64,000 nucleotides of DNA from GCA-2718595 sp963935005 (GTDB lineage Bacteria > Gemmatimonadota > Gemmatimonadetes > Longimicrobiales > Gaopeijiaceae). The translations under genes and the position numbers were made by a program. The DNA lies in assembly GCA_963935005.1 (NCBI GenBank), contig CAWWAX010000001.1, positions 55,032-119,031 of the forward strand, written 5' to 3'. The notes below the pieces were generated by a model. It did not search any database. It was not told where the DNA came from and saw nothing but the letters and a program-made list of their open reading frames with translations. This document shows positions 36,622 through 45,436 of the stretch, piece by piece (the stretch's first letter is position 1; each line of letters begins with the position of its first letter).

Positions 36622-37892
36622 CCTACAACGAAATTGATTTGGTTAATCCCCGAATTAGTACCAGTTTCATGCATCTGATAGTCACCCTTGAAGACCACTT
36701 GGGTTGCTGGCTTCCAAGCAAATCCAATCGAGGTGGCTGTCAGGTCTTTACTAGCACTGGCGCTGTATCCAGAAGCAACCGCCTTATGCGTATTAACCCT
36801 CTCGTATCGCACGTAAGGAATGAATGCTGACTCTGTATCCTGCTTGGTTCTTAGTAGGTCATAGCCCGCTTGAACAAACCAGCCACCCATTGCTTCACCG
36901 ATTCCAGCTGAGCCCGTAAAACTATTAAGCTGGTTCAATTGGGCCACATCGCCCACGGAAGCATGTGCCCAAAGAGCTCTAAGATCAAATCCATTGACTT
37001 TATAATCCATATGGAGATCCCAAATAGTTACGCGTCCTCCCACCTCAGAACCATTCAATTCTGCTCCCTGTCCTGTATTTCCAGTGTACATAGAGGCTCC
37101 TAACAATAACCCTGGAGTACCAATATAATCCCAGCGAGCAGCGATGCCAAAGTTTTCAGCCTTTGCTTTCGCGCCTTTTTGGCGACCCCCACGAAGACCA
37201 CTCGAGCTAAATTTAACTCCATTGAGTGAGTTCATCGTATATACACGCCACGAAGTTGTTTCTGTTTCTCCGAACAATCCGATCCCGTTCTCTCTCCAGG
37301 TAGTCGGTATGATCTTATTTTCAGTCAAAGGTCTTTCCGTACCCAAAAATATCGGAGGTTCGTGAAGTTCGTTTGTTAGACCCAAAGGTGCCAGCAACAT
37401 ACCCGCACGCATACCCACATTGTCCGTAAGCATGTAGTCTACGTAAGCAAACTCCAAGTAGATTTCTTTCGCATGTTCAACTTCGATTTCCGAGTTGAAC
37501 AACAAACGATCATTGAACTTGTATCCAGTATAAAGAATAGCTCTTAATGCATCAAACTGATCGGTTTTTCCCGAGGCTGATCCATCTTGCTTCTTCCCTG
37601 CGTAGTTCTCGTAGAGAAACTCTCCATATCCTCCAATCGATAAACCGCTCTCGATTTTATATACCCTAGAAGCCGCTGGTCCAAATCCTCTTTCGCCAGA
37701 ATCCATGTCGACAACGACGTCTCCTAAATCCATTCTTTCTAGCTCTCGAGCGAGAGCTTCAACATTTCGTTCTAGCTCTGCAATACGAGCTGAGTCCGCT
37801 TGTTGTGCAGCTACTTCTGGGGTCGGAACTACCGACACCAGAAACATGCACAGCGCAGGAACGATCAATGATGTCCTACTATTTGTGGTCAC
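36609..37892 (-). CDS. Outer-membrane porin with N-terminal coiled coil
   Basis: 427 residues: signal peptide ending VAAQQ, short coiled coil (ARIAELERNVEALARELERM, trimerising helix seen in OprP-like porins), then a 16-strand-type barrel starting GGYGEFLYENY and ending FVVGWLY. The segment MRAGMLLAPLGLTNELHEPP resembles porins that place a substrate loop inside the channel. It is between apbE and the FMN-binding gene in a Fur-boxed operon, so an iron- or haem-related cargo is plausible. The start lies next to the apbE stop. Confidence 0.85.
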   Translation of the reverse strand: MTTNSRTSLIVPALCMFLVSVVPTPEVAAQQADSARIAELERNVEALARELERMDLGDVVVDMDSGERGFGPAASRVYKIESGLSIGGYGEFLYENYAGKKQDGSASGKTDQFDALRAILYTGYKFNDRLLFNSEIEVEHAKEIYLEFAYVDYMLTDNVGMRAGMLLAPLGLTNELHEPPIFLGTERPLTENKIIPTTWRENGIGLFGETETTSWRVYTMNSLNGVKFSSSGLRGGRQKGAKAKAENFGIAARWDYIGTPGLLLGASMYTGNTGQGAELNGSEVGGRVTIWDLHMDYKVNGFDLRALWAHASVGDVAQLNQLNSFTGSAGIGEAMGGWFVQAGYDLLRTKQDTESAFIPYVRYERVNTHKAVASGYSASASKDLTATSIGFAWKPATQVVFKGDYQMHETGTNSGINQINFVVGWLY

Positions 37893-37893
37893 C

Positions 37894-38919
37894 CTATCTC
37901 TCCTTTAATGAGTGTTGTGGTACTGTGAAAAAGTTTTGAAAAGAAGTTGTCCACTTACTGGACAGTTGTCCGTGGTTATCACGAATAAATAGAGCGGCTA
38001 TGTTTCCCTGTTTACTAGCCCACTCGAAGCCTTCATCTGGACCCATTACCAATAATGCTGTGGCGAGAGCATCGGCTTCCATGGGATCATTAGAAATGAC
38101 CGACACACTGCCCCAAGGATCAACTGGAAAGCCCGAATGCGGGTCGAGAATATGTCCGAATGATTCATTCTCGATCTCTATGAATCGTTCAGACAAACCG
38201 GAAGTAGCAATTGATTGATTTGTCAGCCTTACACTGAACACCGATCCAGTTCGATCACTGGGATGGGCGACTTGAATAATTCGACCAGATCCTGCAGTCG
38301 GGTTTCTAGAATAGACCAAAACTTGCCCGCCAAAATTAATTTCAGCATAACTGACAGATGTGCCCAGTAACGGAATAAGGCTAGCAAGTGCAGCTCCTTT
38401 ACCGAATGCTCCGGTTTCTATCCAGGAAGTACTGAATTTTTTTGTAGCGGTATGATGCACAACATCTAGATCAAAAGCATCCAATTGTGCGTGGCGTGTT
38501 GCTGTCTCAAGTTCCCGGCTGTTCGGCACCCGGCCTTCGCCTCTCAGGTCCCATACCTTCATCAATGATCCCATGAAAGGACTAAATGAACCCTTCGTTT
38601 CTTTCGATATTTCTTCCGCCCTGACGAGCAATGTGAACAATTCTCGAGACAGAGGTATCCTCTCGCCGACAGGAGATGTATTGAGCAAGCTTAACTCTGA
38701 ATCCGACCGCCATGTACTGACGATACTTTCAACTCTTTCCAGTTCACGGATTGCTCTTTCAGATGCTTGTATAGCGAATTCTCGTGAATCCGCTTCAATG
38801 ATTACACCAACAGATGTACCCATTACCCAAGCCTCTCTCTCGACTCGTACCGTCAGGTTTTCTTGTTGGCCTGCTATTGGATTTAGTAGGTATAGTAGGA
38901 AGGAAGCTAAGTAAAACAT
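37894..38919 (-). CDS. apbE: Second ApbE-family FMN transferase, first gene of Fur-boxed operon
   Basis: 341 residues with an N-terminal hydrophobic signal. ApbE-like features include MGTSVGVIIEADSRE, LERVESIVSTWRSDSELSLLN, GHILDPHSGFPVDPWGSV and the metal site EADALATALLVMGP. The central motif is TGAFGKGAALA where the family, and the other ApbE at 6.9 kb, have DGIAKGF/YxVD, so nucleotide handling may differ. It presumably flavinylates the FMN-binding protein encoded two genes downstream. A perfect Fur-type palindrome lies 41 bases upstream of its ATG. Confidence 0.85.
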   Translation of the reverse strand: MFYLASFLLYLLNPIAGQQENLTVRVEREAWVMGTSVGVIIEADSREFAIQASERAIRELERVESIVSTWRSDSELSLLNTSPVGERIPLSRELFTLLVRAEEISKETKGSFSPFMGSLMKVWDLRGEGRVPNSRELETATRHAQLDAFDLDVVHHTATKKFSTSWIETGAFGKGAALASLIPLLGTSVSYAEINFGGQVLVYSRNPTAGSGRIIQVAHPSDRTGSVFSVRLTNQSIATSGLSERFIEIENESFGHILDPHSGFPVDPWGSVSVISNDPMEADALATALLVMGPDEGFEWASKQGNIAALFIRDNHGQLSSKWTTSFQNFFTVPQHSLKER

Positions 38920-38959
38920 TTCAATTGTTCTGAGCCACGAACTCTGTTTTAAATGGGAT

Positions 38960-38974
38960 TGAGAATCATTCTCA
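38960..38974. promoter_or_regulatory. Fur box (7-1-7 palindrome)
   Basis: TGAGAAT-C-ATTCTCA is a perfect 7-1-7 palindrome, the core Fur-repressor shape (consensus TGATAATnATTATCA), differing at one position per arm. It lies just upstream of the second apbE and would make the operon iron-regulated. No other equally good copy was seen in the window. Confidence 0.75.
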
Positions 38975-39133
38975 TATAAGTTACAACAGAATTTACTAGA
39001 ATCACTTGAGAGGTCAATAGGGGGTACTGATGTCCTAAGCCTTAGAATTTTCGGAAAAGGATTTTTGATAATTCGTCCGACAAACTCCTTTGCCTATCCT
39101 TAAATCATTTTAGCGACAGGGGTAAGATTACCC

Positions 39134-39161
39134 ATGAAAACATCTCAGTAGATGTTTTCAT
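39134..39161 (-). terminator. Hairpin after the M28 peptidase gene
   Basis: ATGAAAACATCT pairs perfectly with AGATGTTTTCAT around a 4-base loop, six bases beyond the peptidase stop. There is no T-run on the minus strand, so it may be a transcript-end stabiliser and not a classic terminator. Confidence 0.6.
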
Positions 39162-39167
39162 AAAAGA

Positions 39168-40628
39168 TCAGCTTATGGGCACTCTTGGAATTTTTTCATC
39201 CCTCATGGCTGCATGATACAGGAATACAGCCAATACAATCGCATTCTCCCTTAGATCTTCTTCGGATACCCTTTCGTAAAAATCCATGTTGGTGTGATGT
39301 GTCCGGACATCATAATCACGATAATCCTGCAGTGTGTTAAAACCCGGCAACCCAGCACGACTGAAAGACAGATGGTCGGTACTCCCTATATTCTCTATGA
39401 CATTTTTTCGGGCTCCGATATCTGTCAGTGGTTCCAGCCAAGCATCAAAGATTTCTTTTGCTGAAGAGTTCTCTTGCATATACCATCCATAGATAGCACC
39501 TGTGCCGGGATCATGATTGAAGTAAACGGAAAAATTATCACGGTTTCTGGTGTTATCCGGACCGTAATGTTTCTCCACATATTGTCTGGAACCGTGCAAT
39601 CCCTGCTCTTCCGAACCCCAAAGAGCCATTCTTATTGTTCGCCTTGGAGCAATACCCAGCTCTTTTAGAATTCTCATGGCCTCCATCGTCGCCGCAGTCG
39701 CATCAGCATTGTCGGTCGCACCAGTAGCTGAATGCCAAGAATCCAAATGTGCTCCCACCATCACTATCTCTTCACCAATTTCTGGGTCTGTTCCCTTTAT
39801 TTCTCCCAAAACGTTATAGCCATTCGTGTCCTCTTCGTGGAATTCTGCTTTGACGCTAACTTTGAGTTCTACAGGCTCCCCAGACTCCAAGAGTCTCACC
39901 AACATATTGTAGTGTTCCGACGCTGTTATAACTGTAGAAACTGCAGTTTCCGGGTTGTCACGACCCAAAACGAACATCGTCCCATGTTCGCCTTGGCTGG
40001 GCCTAAGAACTGCACCAACTCCAGCATCATGCAAAAGTTGCGCAAGAGTTGCACGATCTGCTGGCATCTCAGTAGGAAGGAAGCGAGGAGCACCAATACG
40101 AACTGATTCCTCTGAGTCAGCAGGCTGCAGTCGATCTTCTTTAATAAACTCTGACTGTGGTTTGGCTACCAAAACTATCTTTCCTCTAAGATCTCCCGCA
40201 CGATCAGCAATCTCTTTGGCTGTCCAATCTCCGATATAAATGGGTGCTCCCTGCAGGACACCCACTGTACTCGGTGTCCAAGCTTCAGGGAACCCGATAA
40301 TTGGAAAATACCGTGGTCCAATCATCTCAAGGGTCAAACCTTCTAGAGTCCAGCCTCTTCCGTATTCCCAGCTTTCCAAGTGAACTTCCTCTAGTCCCCA
40401 TTTTTCCAGATTTTCCATAGACCAATCAGCGGCCCTCTTATAGGCTGGTGTTGCTGAAAGCCTAGGTCCAATGACGTTGGTTAAATAACCAAAATGTTTC
40501 ATAACCTGAGATCGTTCGGTGCCTTCCTGTATGATCCGTTCAACAACTTCTAAATCGACAGGTTCTTGTGCATCGACTGTTCCAAAAGCAATTGACAAAA
40601 AGAGGAGCATAGAAATGCTATACTTCAT
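39168..40628 (-). CDS. Secreted M28 family zinc aminopeptidase/carboxypeptidase
   Basis: 486 residues from ATG 40628 (GGAG at six bases); the frame extends to 40709 but would overlap the previous gene. Signal peptide 1-20. A PA-type insert (about 118-245) precedes the catalytic core. Di-zinc ligands of M28: H294 (GAHLDSWH), D306 (TDNADA), E340/E341 (GSEEQGLHGS), D373 (FNHDPG) and H445 (HHTNMD). It removes amino acids or dipeptides from exported peptides. Last gene of the SDR-propeller-peptidase run. Confidence 0.92.
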   Translation of the reverse strand: MKYSISMLLFLSIAFGTVDAQEPVDLEVVERIIQEGTERSQVMKHFGYLTNVIGPRLSATPAYKRAADWSMENLEKWGLEEVHLESWEYGRGWTLEGLTLEMIGPRYFPIIGFPEAWTPSTVGVLQGAPIYIGDWTAKEIADRAGDLRGKIVLVAKPQSEFIKEDRLQPADSEESVRIGAPRFLPTEMPADRATLAQLLHDAGVGAVLRPSQGEHGTMFVLGRDNPETAVSTVITASEHYNMLVRLLESGEPVELKVSVKAEFHEEDTNGYNVLGEIKGTDPEIGEEIVMVGAHLDSWHSATGATDNADATAATMEAMRILKELGIAPRRTIRMALWGSEEQGLHGSRQYVEKHYGPDNTRNRDNFSVYFNHDPGTGAIYGWYMQENSSAKEIFDAWLEPLTDIGARKNVIENIGSTDHLSFSRAGLPGFNTLQDYRDYDVRTHHTNMDFYERVSEEDLRENAIVLAVFLYHAAMRDEKIPRVPIS

Positions 40629-40687
40629 AGTTTTCTCCACAGTAGGTATGAAAAATGATCCAAACATTTCACCAAACATTCTTCTAA

Positions 40688-41935
40688 TTATACGAGGGTC
40701 TTGCACCACCTCGAAACATCCAAAGTGTATAACTGTCGGACAACTCCTTCGTGAACCGAATCAATACATATCAATTTCCCCTCCCGGTCCCAGCGAGGAT
40801 GTAAATCACAGCGAGCATCTTTGGTAAGGCTGGGATCTGCAAAAAAATCTCCCAAGTGGATCACTTCTTCCGTCTCCATGTCAAACAGTAAAAGACTCCG
40901 CTTGAAGTCATCGGGATCTGGATAAGTATCTGTAAGTAACCACTTCTTATCTGGGCTACATGTAAAGTGTCCATTCTCCCGTAGGATATGCCCCCCTATT
41001 TCTTCAACATCGTCAGATCTGTCGAAATAACGGTGATACCGACTCCGACCGTTCCGGGTTGACCAAGCCAAGATCTGATTATCATCCAACCAAACAGGAT
41101 GCGAAATCTGATTCACATTTTTTTCATACTCATAGGTCCAAACTTCATCCGTCTGTCCTACTAGCAGTGGATATTCACTCGACTGAAGAACCTTAACATC
41201 AGAACCATCAGGGCTAATAGTCATTAACCGATGGAACCACTGATTTTCATCAGCTACACACTCGGACCACCGATGCAGAAATAAAATGCGGGTCCCAATC
41301 GGATTTACCGCAGCATGCGAAAACCAATGGGTCGCCTTCGACATAGAATCTTCAGTGGAAAAATCAGAAGCGTCCCTGTAGCTAAAGATGAGCATCTCTT
41401 TTCTTGTTTCCAGATCGACATAGAAAAGCCCATCGTTATCCGGACAGCCGTCCAAATTATAATCCACGGGATGACTGGAGTAACCGATTGCAGGATGCGT
41501 AACTGCAAGCCGGTCATAGTTATATGAAACTATGAAATCACCCTGCGGAGAGGCTGCTGCCAGTGGCCTTCCATACAATGTCTCTTCATTCCTATCGATA
41601 TCAAACATTATCGTTCCGTACCCCTCAGGTATCGCCCTATTAAAAAGAATTTTTTTCCCGGAACGATTCTCAAGCCATTGAAGCATTGACCCTTGTTGCC
41701 AATTCCAGCTGTTTGTGGTCGTCAGAGGAATGAAGCTATTCCTTCTCTCCATATCGCAATATCCTACCGCAGCTAAGGTGTCCCCAGTCGGAAGGTCCAT
41801 TCCGGAAATTCTATGGAACAACAAATGATTATTTGATTGATCCCAAGGACATTTGTCGTAGTAACCAAAAAAACAATGCGAAGAACCGTCCGAAACCATC
41901 CTAACATCGGGTACGTTGAGTTCCTTACTACTCAT
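40688..41935 (-). CDS. Cytosolic beta-propeller protein, oligogalacturonate-lyase/TolB-like
   Basis: 415 residues, no signal peptide. Blade-type repeats such as AASPQGDFIVSYNYDRL, PIGTRILFLHRWSEC, GHFTCSPDKKWLLTDTYPD and DLHPRWDREGKLICIDSVHEGVVRQLY resemble WD40-like propellers related to oligogalacturonate lyase; the N-terminal FFGYYDKCPWD is shared with a family of uncharacterised propellers. Ten or so His residues are present, but the metal-ligand set of a true lyase could not be confirmed. The start overlaps the SDR stop (ATGA), so it is co-translated with it. Function open. Confidence 0.75.
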   Translation of the reverse strand: MSSKELNVPDVRMVSDGSSHCFFGYYDKCPWDQSNNHLLFHRISGMDLPTGDTLAAVGYCDMERRNSFIPLTTTNSWNWQQGSMLQWLENRSGKKILFNRAIPEGYGTIMFDIDRNEETLYGRPLAAASPQGDFIVSYNYDRLAVTHPAIGYSSHPVDYNLDGCPDNDGLFYVDLETRKEMLIFSYRDASDFSTEDSMSKATHWFSHAAVNPIGTRILFLHRWSECVADENQWFHRLMTISPDGSDVKVLQSSEYPLLVGQTDEVWTYEYEKNVNQISHPVWLDDNQILAWSTRNGRSRYHRYFDRSDDVEEIGGHILRENGHFTCSPDKKWLLTDTYPDPDDFKRSLLLFDMETEEVIHLGDFFADPSLTKDARCDLHPRWDREGKLICIDSVHEGVVRQLYTLDVSRWCKTLV

Positions 41936-42873
41936 CTTACTCCAGTCAAACCTTCACTCAGAATTCTGAGAAGATCTCTTGCTTCTGGATCATGTGCCTG
42001 GTCATGCGCCCTTCCTACTTCCATACCCCTGAAATATTGTCCAGGTACGACATCTCCCGACCGGATAAGCTGCATCACTGCGTCGGCGCCTTCGTTCACA
42101 CTGGTTCTAGGCTGCACTCCAGCCCTTCGGACCATTTCTGTGTCCATATAGGTAGCAGGATGCAGTGAAACAGGGATGACTTCCGTACCCTGAAGTTCTT
42201 CTGCCAAATCAAGCGTGAATAATATCTGTGCTAGCTTGCTCTGTGCATAAGCTCGGCCACCTGAAAAATTATTTTCTATCATTACATCATCGAAATCAAT
42301 CGCAGTCTGGGCAGCAGAAGAGACATTCACAATACGGGACGGCTGACTATCAAGAATTAGTGGCATCAGCATCTTTGTGAGAAGAAATCCAGCCAAGTAA
42401 TTCACCTGAAAACGTAATTCATGACCGTCCTCAGAAATCATTCGCTGATCTGGAGCGGAGCCAAAACCTGCATTATTGACTAACACATCCAAGCGACTAT
42501 AGTCCGTCAAGATTCGTTCTCCTAATGCCCTTATTTGTTCAAGAGAGGAGAAGTCGGCCCTATAGAATCGGGCACTACCAGAACCTTCCGCAATGATTTG
42601 CTCCACCAGCTCATTTCCTCTTTCAGAATTCCGGCCATGAACAATCACGTGCGCCCCTTGAGATCCGAGCCTCCGAGCCACTTCCCTACCCAGGCCCCCA
42701 GTAGAACCCGTGACCAAGATTACTTCTTGACCAGGTTGTGGTGGTGGACCGATTTTTTCCAGACTATAGTCCCCCAAATAATAGGGAACTGCCAAACTCG
42801 GAGTGGCAATAAGGATTAAAGACAAGAAGCCAATCAGAACAAACCTATACTTGACTACGCCAGGCAACTGCAT
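41932..42873 (-). CDS. Short-chain dehydrogenase/reductase with N-terminal membrane anchor
   Basis: 313 residues. N-terminal hydrophobic segment (about 10-28), then a Rossmann fold: TGSTGGLG (55-62), a NNAG motif, the catalytic Ser in NVSSAAQ and YAQSK (catalytic Tyr/Lys). The outline matches retinol-dehydrogenase/WW-oxidoreductase-type SDRs. AAGGAGG upstream of the ATG gives a strong start. First gene of an operon with the propeller and M28 peptidase genes. Substrate unknown. Confidence 0.9.
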   Translation of the reverse strand: MQLPGVVKYRFVLIGFLSLILIATPSLAVPYYLGDYSLEKIGPPPQPGQEVILVTGSTGGLGREVARRLGSQGAHVIVHGRNSERGNELVEQIIAEGSGSARFYRADFSSLEQIRALGERILTDYSRLDVLVNNAGFGSAPDQRMISEDGHELRFQVNYLAGFLLTKMLMPLILDSQPSRIVNVSSAAQTAIDFDDVMIENNFSGGRAYAQSKLAQILFTLDLAEELQGTEVIPVSLHPATYMDTEMVRRAGVQPRTSVNEGADAVMQLIRSGDVVPGQYFRGMEVGRAHDQAHDPEARDLLRILSEGLTGVR

Positions 42874-43094
42874 TCTCCGCCTCCTTATAAGGTGGTTACA
42901 GGAAGATCATAAGAATCATTGGAATATTCAGCAATGAAAGCAAAATAAGCTGTAATCATTCGCTCGTTTTATTTATAAAAACGCTTTATAGAGATGACGG
43001 GAGACTAACCTGGCCATAATATGGTATGGATGCAGTAAAACTCTAGGACTGAAAAACTAGCATCCCAGTCCAAATGGACCCAGAAGAGGAACCT

Positions 43095-45362
43095 ATGACT
43101 ATAAGGGAACTAAAGAACTTGAATACCAATAACACCAGTGTGATCTCATTGCTTTTGGTAATTATCTTTACTGGTTGCGAGTCCGTTTCCTCTGACTTTC
43201 AAGAATTAGCAGAGAGTCATCTGCCTCAAATAGAAGGTGAAATCAACATTCCTGGACTTCGTTCTGAAGTAGAAATTATTAGGGATTCCTGGGGAGTACC
43301 CCACATTTATGCTGATAATATGGATGACTTATTCTTCGCCCAAGGTTTTGTTCAGGCACAAGACAGACTCTGGCAAATGGATATGTATCGCAGGGCTGGT
43401 GAAGGACGACTATCAGAAATATTGGGTGGACAATGGCTGGAACATGATCGCAGTGCAAGATTACTTAAATATAGGGGCCCATGGACAGAAGAAGAATTCA
43501 GTAGCTACCATCCCGAGGGATACCGTATCCTGACCGCCTTCTCCTCTGGAGTGAACGCCTACATAGACCATGCCACCTCATCGGGAGAATTACCTGTTGA
43601 ATTCACTTTGACAGGTATTGAACCGGAACCATGGACAGCTGAAACTCCACTCTTGAGAATCGCAACAGCGATGCCCACTCGAGATGGCATGAGGGAAATC
43701 TCCCTCGCTCAAAGTGTATTGGACCTGGGTCCAGCAGAAGCAAACCGACAAGCTCGGCCGACTCCTTTTAGAGACTTGGTCGTCCCGAGAGGGCTGAACC
43801 TTCCAGTCATCAACCAAGACATCGCAAATGGACTAAGAGGATTCCGTGGTACAATAGTAAGACCGAATGTGATCGAACCTTACAACTCTTGGGATAATAG
43901 ACAGGCGTCAGTAAATCTGGGCCCCTTCGAGCATTCTCCCGGAAGTAACAACTGGGTGATCAGCGGCGACCTCACAGCTTCGGGAAAAGTTATTCTGGCG
44001 AATGACCCGCACCGTGGTGTCACAAATCCTTCTCTGCGCTATATGGTTCATCTGGATGCTCCAGGATGGACAGCTATCGGCTCTACAGAACCTGTGCTGC
44101 CCGGTGTAGCTATCGGACACAATGGAAGGATTGGATGGGGATTAACTATTGTGGGAACAGATCAATCAGATGTATACCAAGAAACAGTGAACCCAGAAAA
44201 CCCGAATGAAGTTTTATGGAACCGAGAATATGAATCGATACGGGTAGAAACGGACACCATCTACGTGAAAGGTGAAGAGCCACAACTGGTTGACCTAAGG
44301 TTCACACGGCACGGACCTATCTTCTTTGAAGACCAAGAAAATGATTTGGTTTATTCACTGCGTTCTACCATGCACGAACCTGGTACGACTGGCTACTTGC
44401 CGGCTCTGCGACTAAATGAGGCTAATGATTGCTCTGAATTCCTTGAAGCCATGAATTATTGGATGGCACCTACTGAAAACATGATCTGCGGTGACATTCA
44501 AGGGAATATAGCCTGGCAAGCTGCCGCCTTATCCCCAAAAAGAGATGGCTGGCACGGTAGATTACCAGTTCCTGGAACGGGCGAATATGAATGGGATGGT
44601 TTCCGGAATGATCTACCTACAGAGTTCAATCCCTCTCGGGGCTGGATAGGAACCGCCAACCATGACATCCATCCGCCTAACTATGACCCTCCTCTTTTCT
44701 TCAAAACGGCTCCTGCACTCACTCCTCGAATCTTGAGAGTGCAAGACGTCTTAAATAACGGGAGTCAATTCACAATCCAAGATTCCAAAGACCTTCAACA
44801 CGACGCCTACTCTTCCTCTTCCTTTGCATCTCTTGAGTTACTGAGAGGCTGGGTTGCAAGTGACCCAGAAGTAGAAGCCTTTCGCCAAGAAGTAGAGTCT
44901 TGGGACGGAATATATGGACGGGATAGTCGGCCAGCTGCAATTTTCAGCCATCTACAAGGACTTCTCCAGGACGAGCCGATCACAGAAGACGTCTTTATCC
45001 AAGCTCTCAACAGTATCCAGCAAGAACAAGGTGAAGACTCTGATCAGTGGAGATGGGGTAGAATCCAAAGAAGTGAATTCCCCCACGATCTGATATCTGC
45101 ATATGATATCGAACCCGTCGAAAGGCGGGGAGGAGCGGGAACTGTAGCTGCTACCGGTGCAACTTTTAGAGAAATAATAGACTTCTCTGACCTGGACGGC
45201 TCACAGGCTACGATCAGCCCAGGACAGTCTGGTCGACCCGGAAGTCCATTCTATGATAACCTGGCTGAAAGCTGGGGTAACCAAGAATACTTCCCTCTTT
45301 CCTTTAGTAGAGAAGCGGTAGAACGAAATGGCCAGTATACCTTGACCCTAAAACCGATGTAG
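43095..45362 (+). CDS. Penicillin-acylase family lipoprotein (Ntn hydrolase)
   Basis: 755 residues from ATG 43095 (GAGGA just upstream). Lipoprotein signal FTGCESV. The S45 family layout is visible: an alpha chain with DSWGVPHIYADN and FAQGFVQAQDRLWQMD, then a spacer, and the autocatalytic nucleophile Ser284 in SPGSNNWVISG that begins the beta chain. ANDPHRG, GRIGWGLT, LRLNEAND and GNIAWQA are conserved in this family. Members hydrolyse penicillin side chains, aculeacin or acyl-homoserine lactones; the real substrate in this organism is an N-acyl amide of unknown nature. Convergent with the FAH gene. Confidence 0.93.
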   Translation: MTIRELKNLNTNNTSVISLLLVIIFTGCESVSSDFQELAESHLPQIEGEINIPGLRSEVEIIRDSWGVPHIYADNMDDLFFAQGFVQAQDRLWQMDMYRRAGEGRLSEILGGQWLEHDRSARLLKYRGPWTEEEFSSYHPEGYRILTAFSSGVNAYIDHATSSGELPVEFTLTGIEPEPWTAETPLLRIATAMPTRDGMREISLAQSVLDLGPAEANRQARPTPFRDLVVPRGLNLPVINQDIANGLRGFRGTIVRPNVIEPYNSWDNRQASVNLGPFEHSPGSNNWVISGDLTASGKVILANDPHRGVTNPSLRYMVHLDAPGWTAIGSTEPVLPGVAIGHNGRIGWGLTIVGTDQSDVYQETVNPENPNEVLWNREYESIRVETDTIYVKGEEPQLVDLRFTRHGPIFFEDQENDLVYSLRSTMHEPGTTGYLPALRLNEANDCSEFLEAMNYWMAPTENMICGDIQGNIAWQAAALSPKRDGWHGRLPVPGTGEYEWDGFRNDLPTEFNPSRGWIGTANHDIHPPNYDPPLFFKTAPALTPRILRVQDVLNNGSQFTIQDSKDLQHDAYSSSSFASLELLRGWVASDPEVEAFRQEVESWDGIYGRDSRPAAIFSHLQGLLQDEPITEDVFIQALNSIQQEQGEDSDQWRWGRIQRSEFPHDLISAYDIEPVERRGGAGTVAATGATFREIIDFSDLDGSQATISPGQSGRPGSPFYDNLAESWGNQEYFPLSFSREAVERNGQYTLTLKPM

Positions 45363-45436
45363 GGAAACAAAAAAGAATTGAGCTTGGATACACCTGTCGA
45401 CCGAAGTGGCGGAAATACGCCTTAGGCCCTTCTCCC

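Noticed and set aside
40629..40687. Longer M28 peptidase start at 40709
   Set aside because: It would overlap the propeller gene and lacks a ribosome site, whereas ATG 40628 has GGAG and a clean signal peptide.
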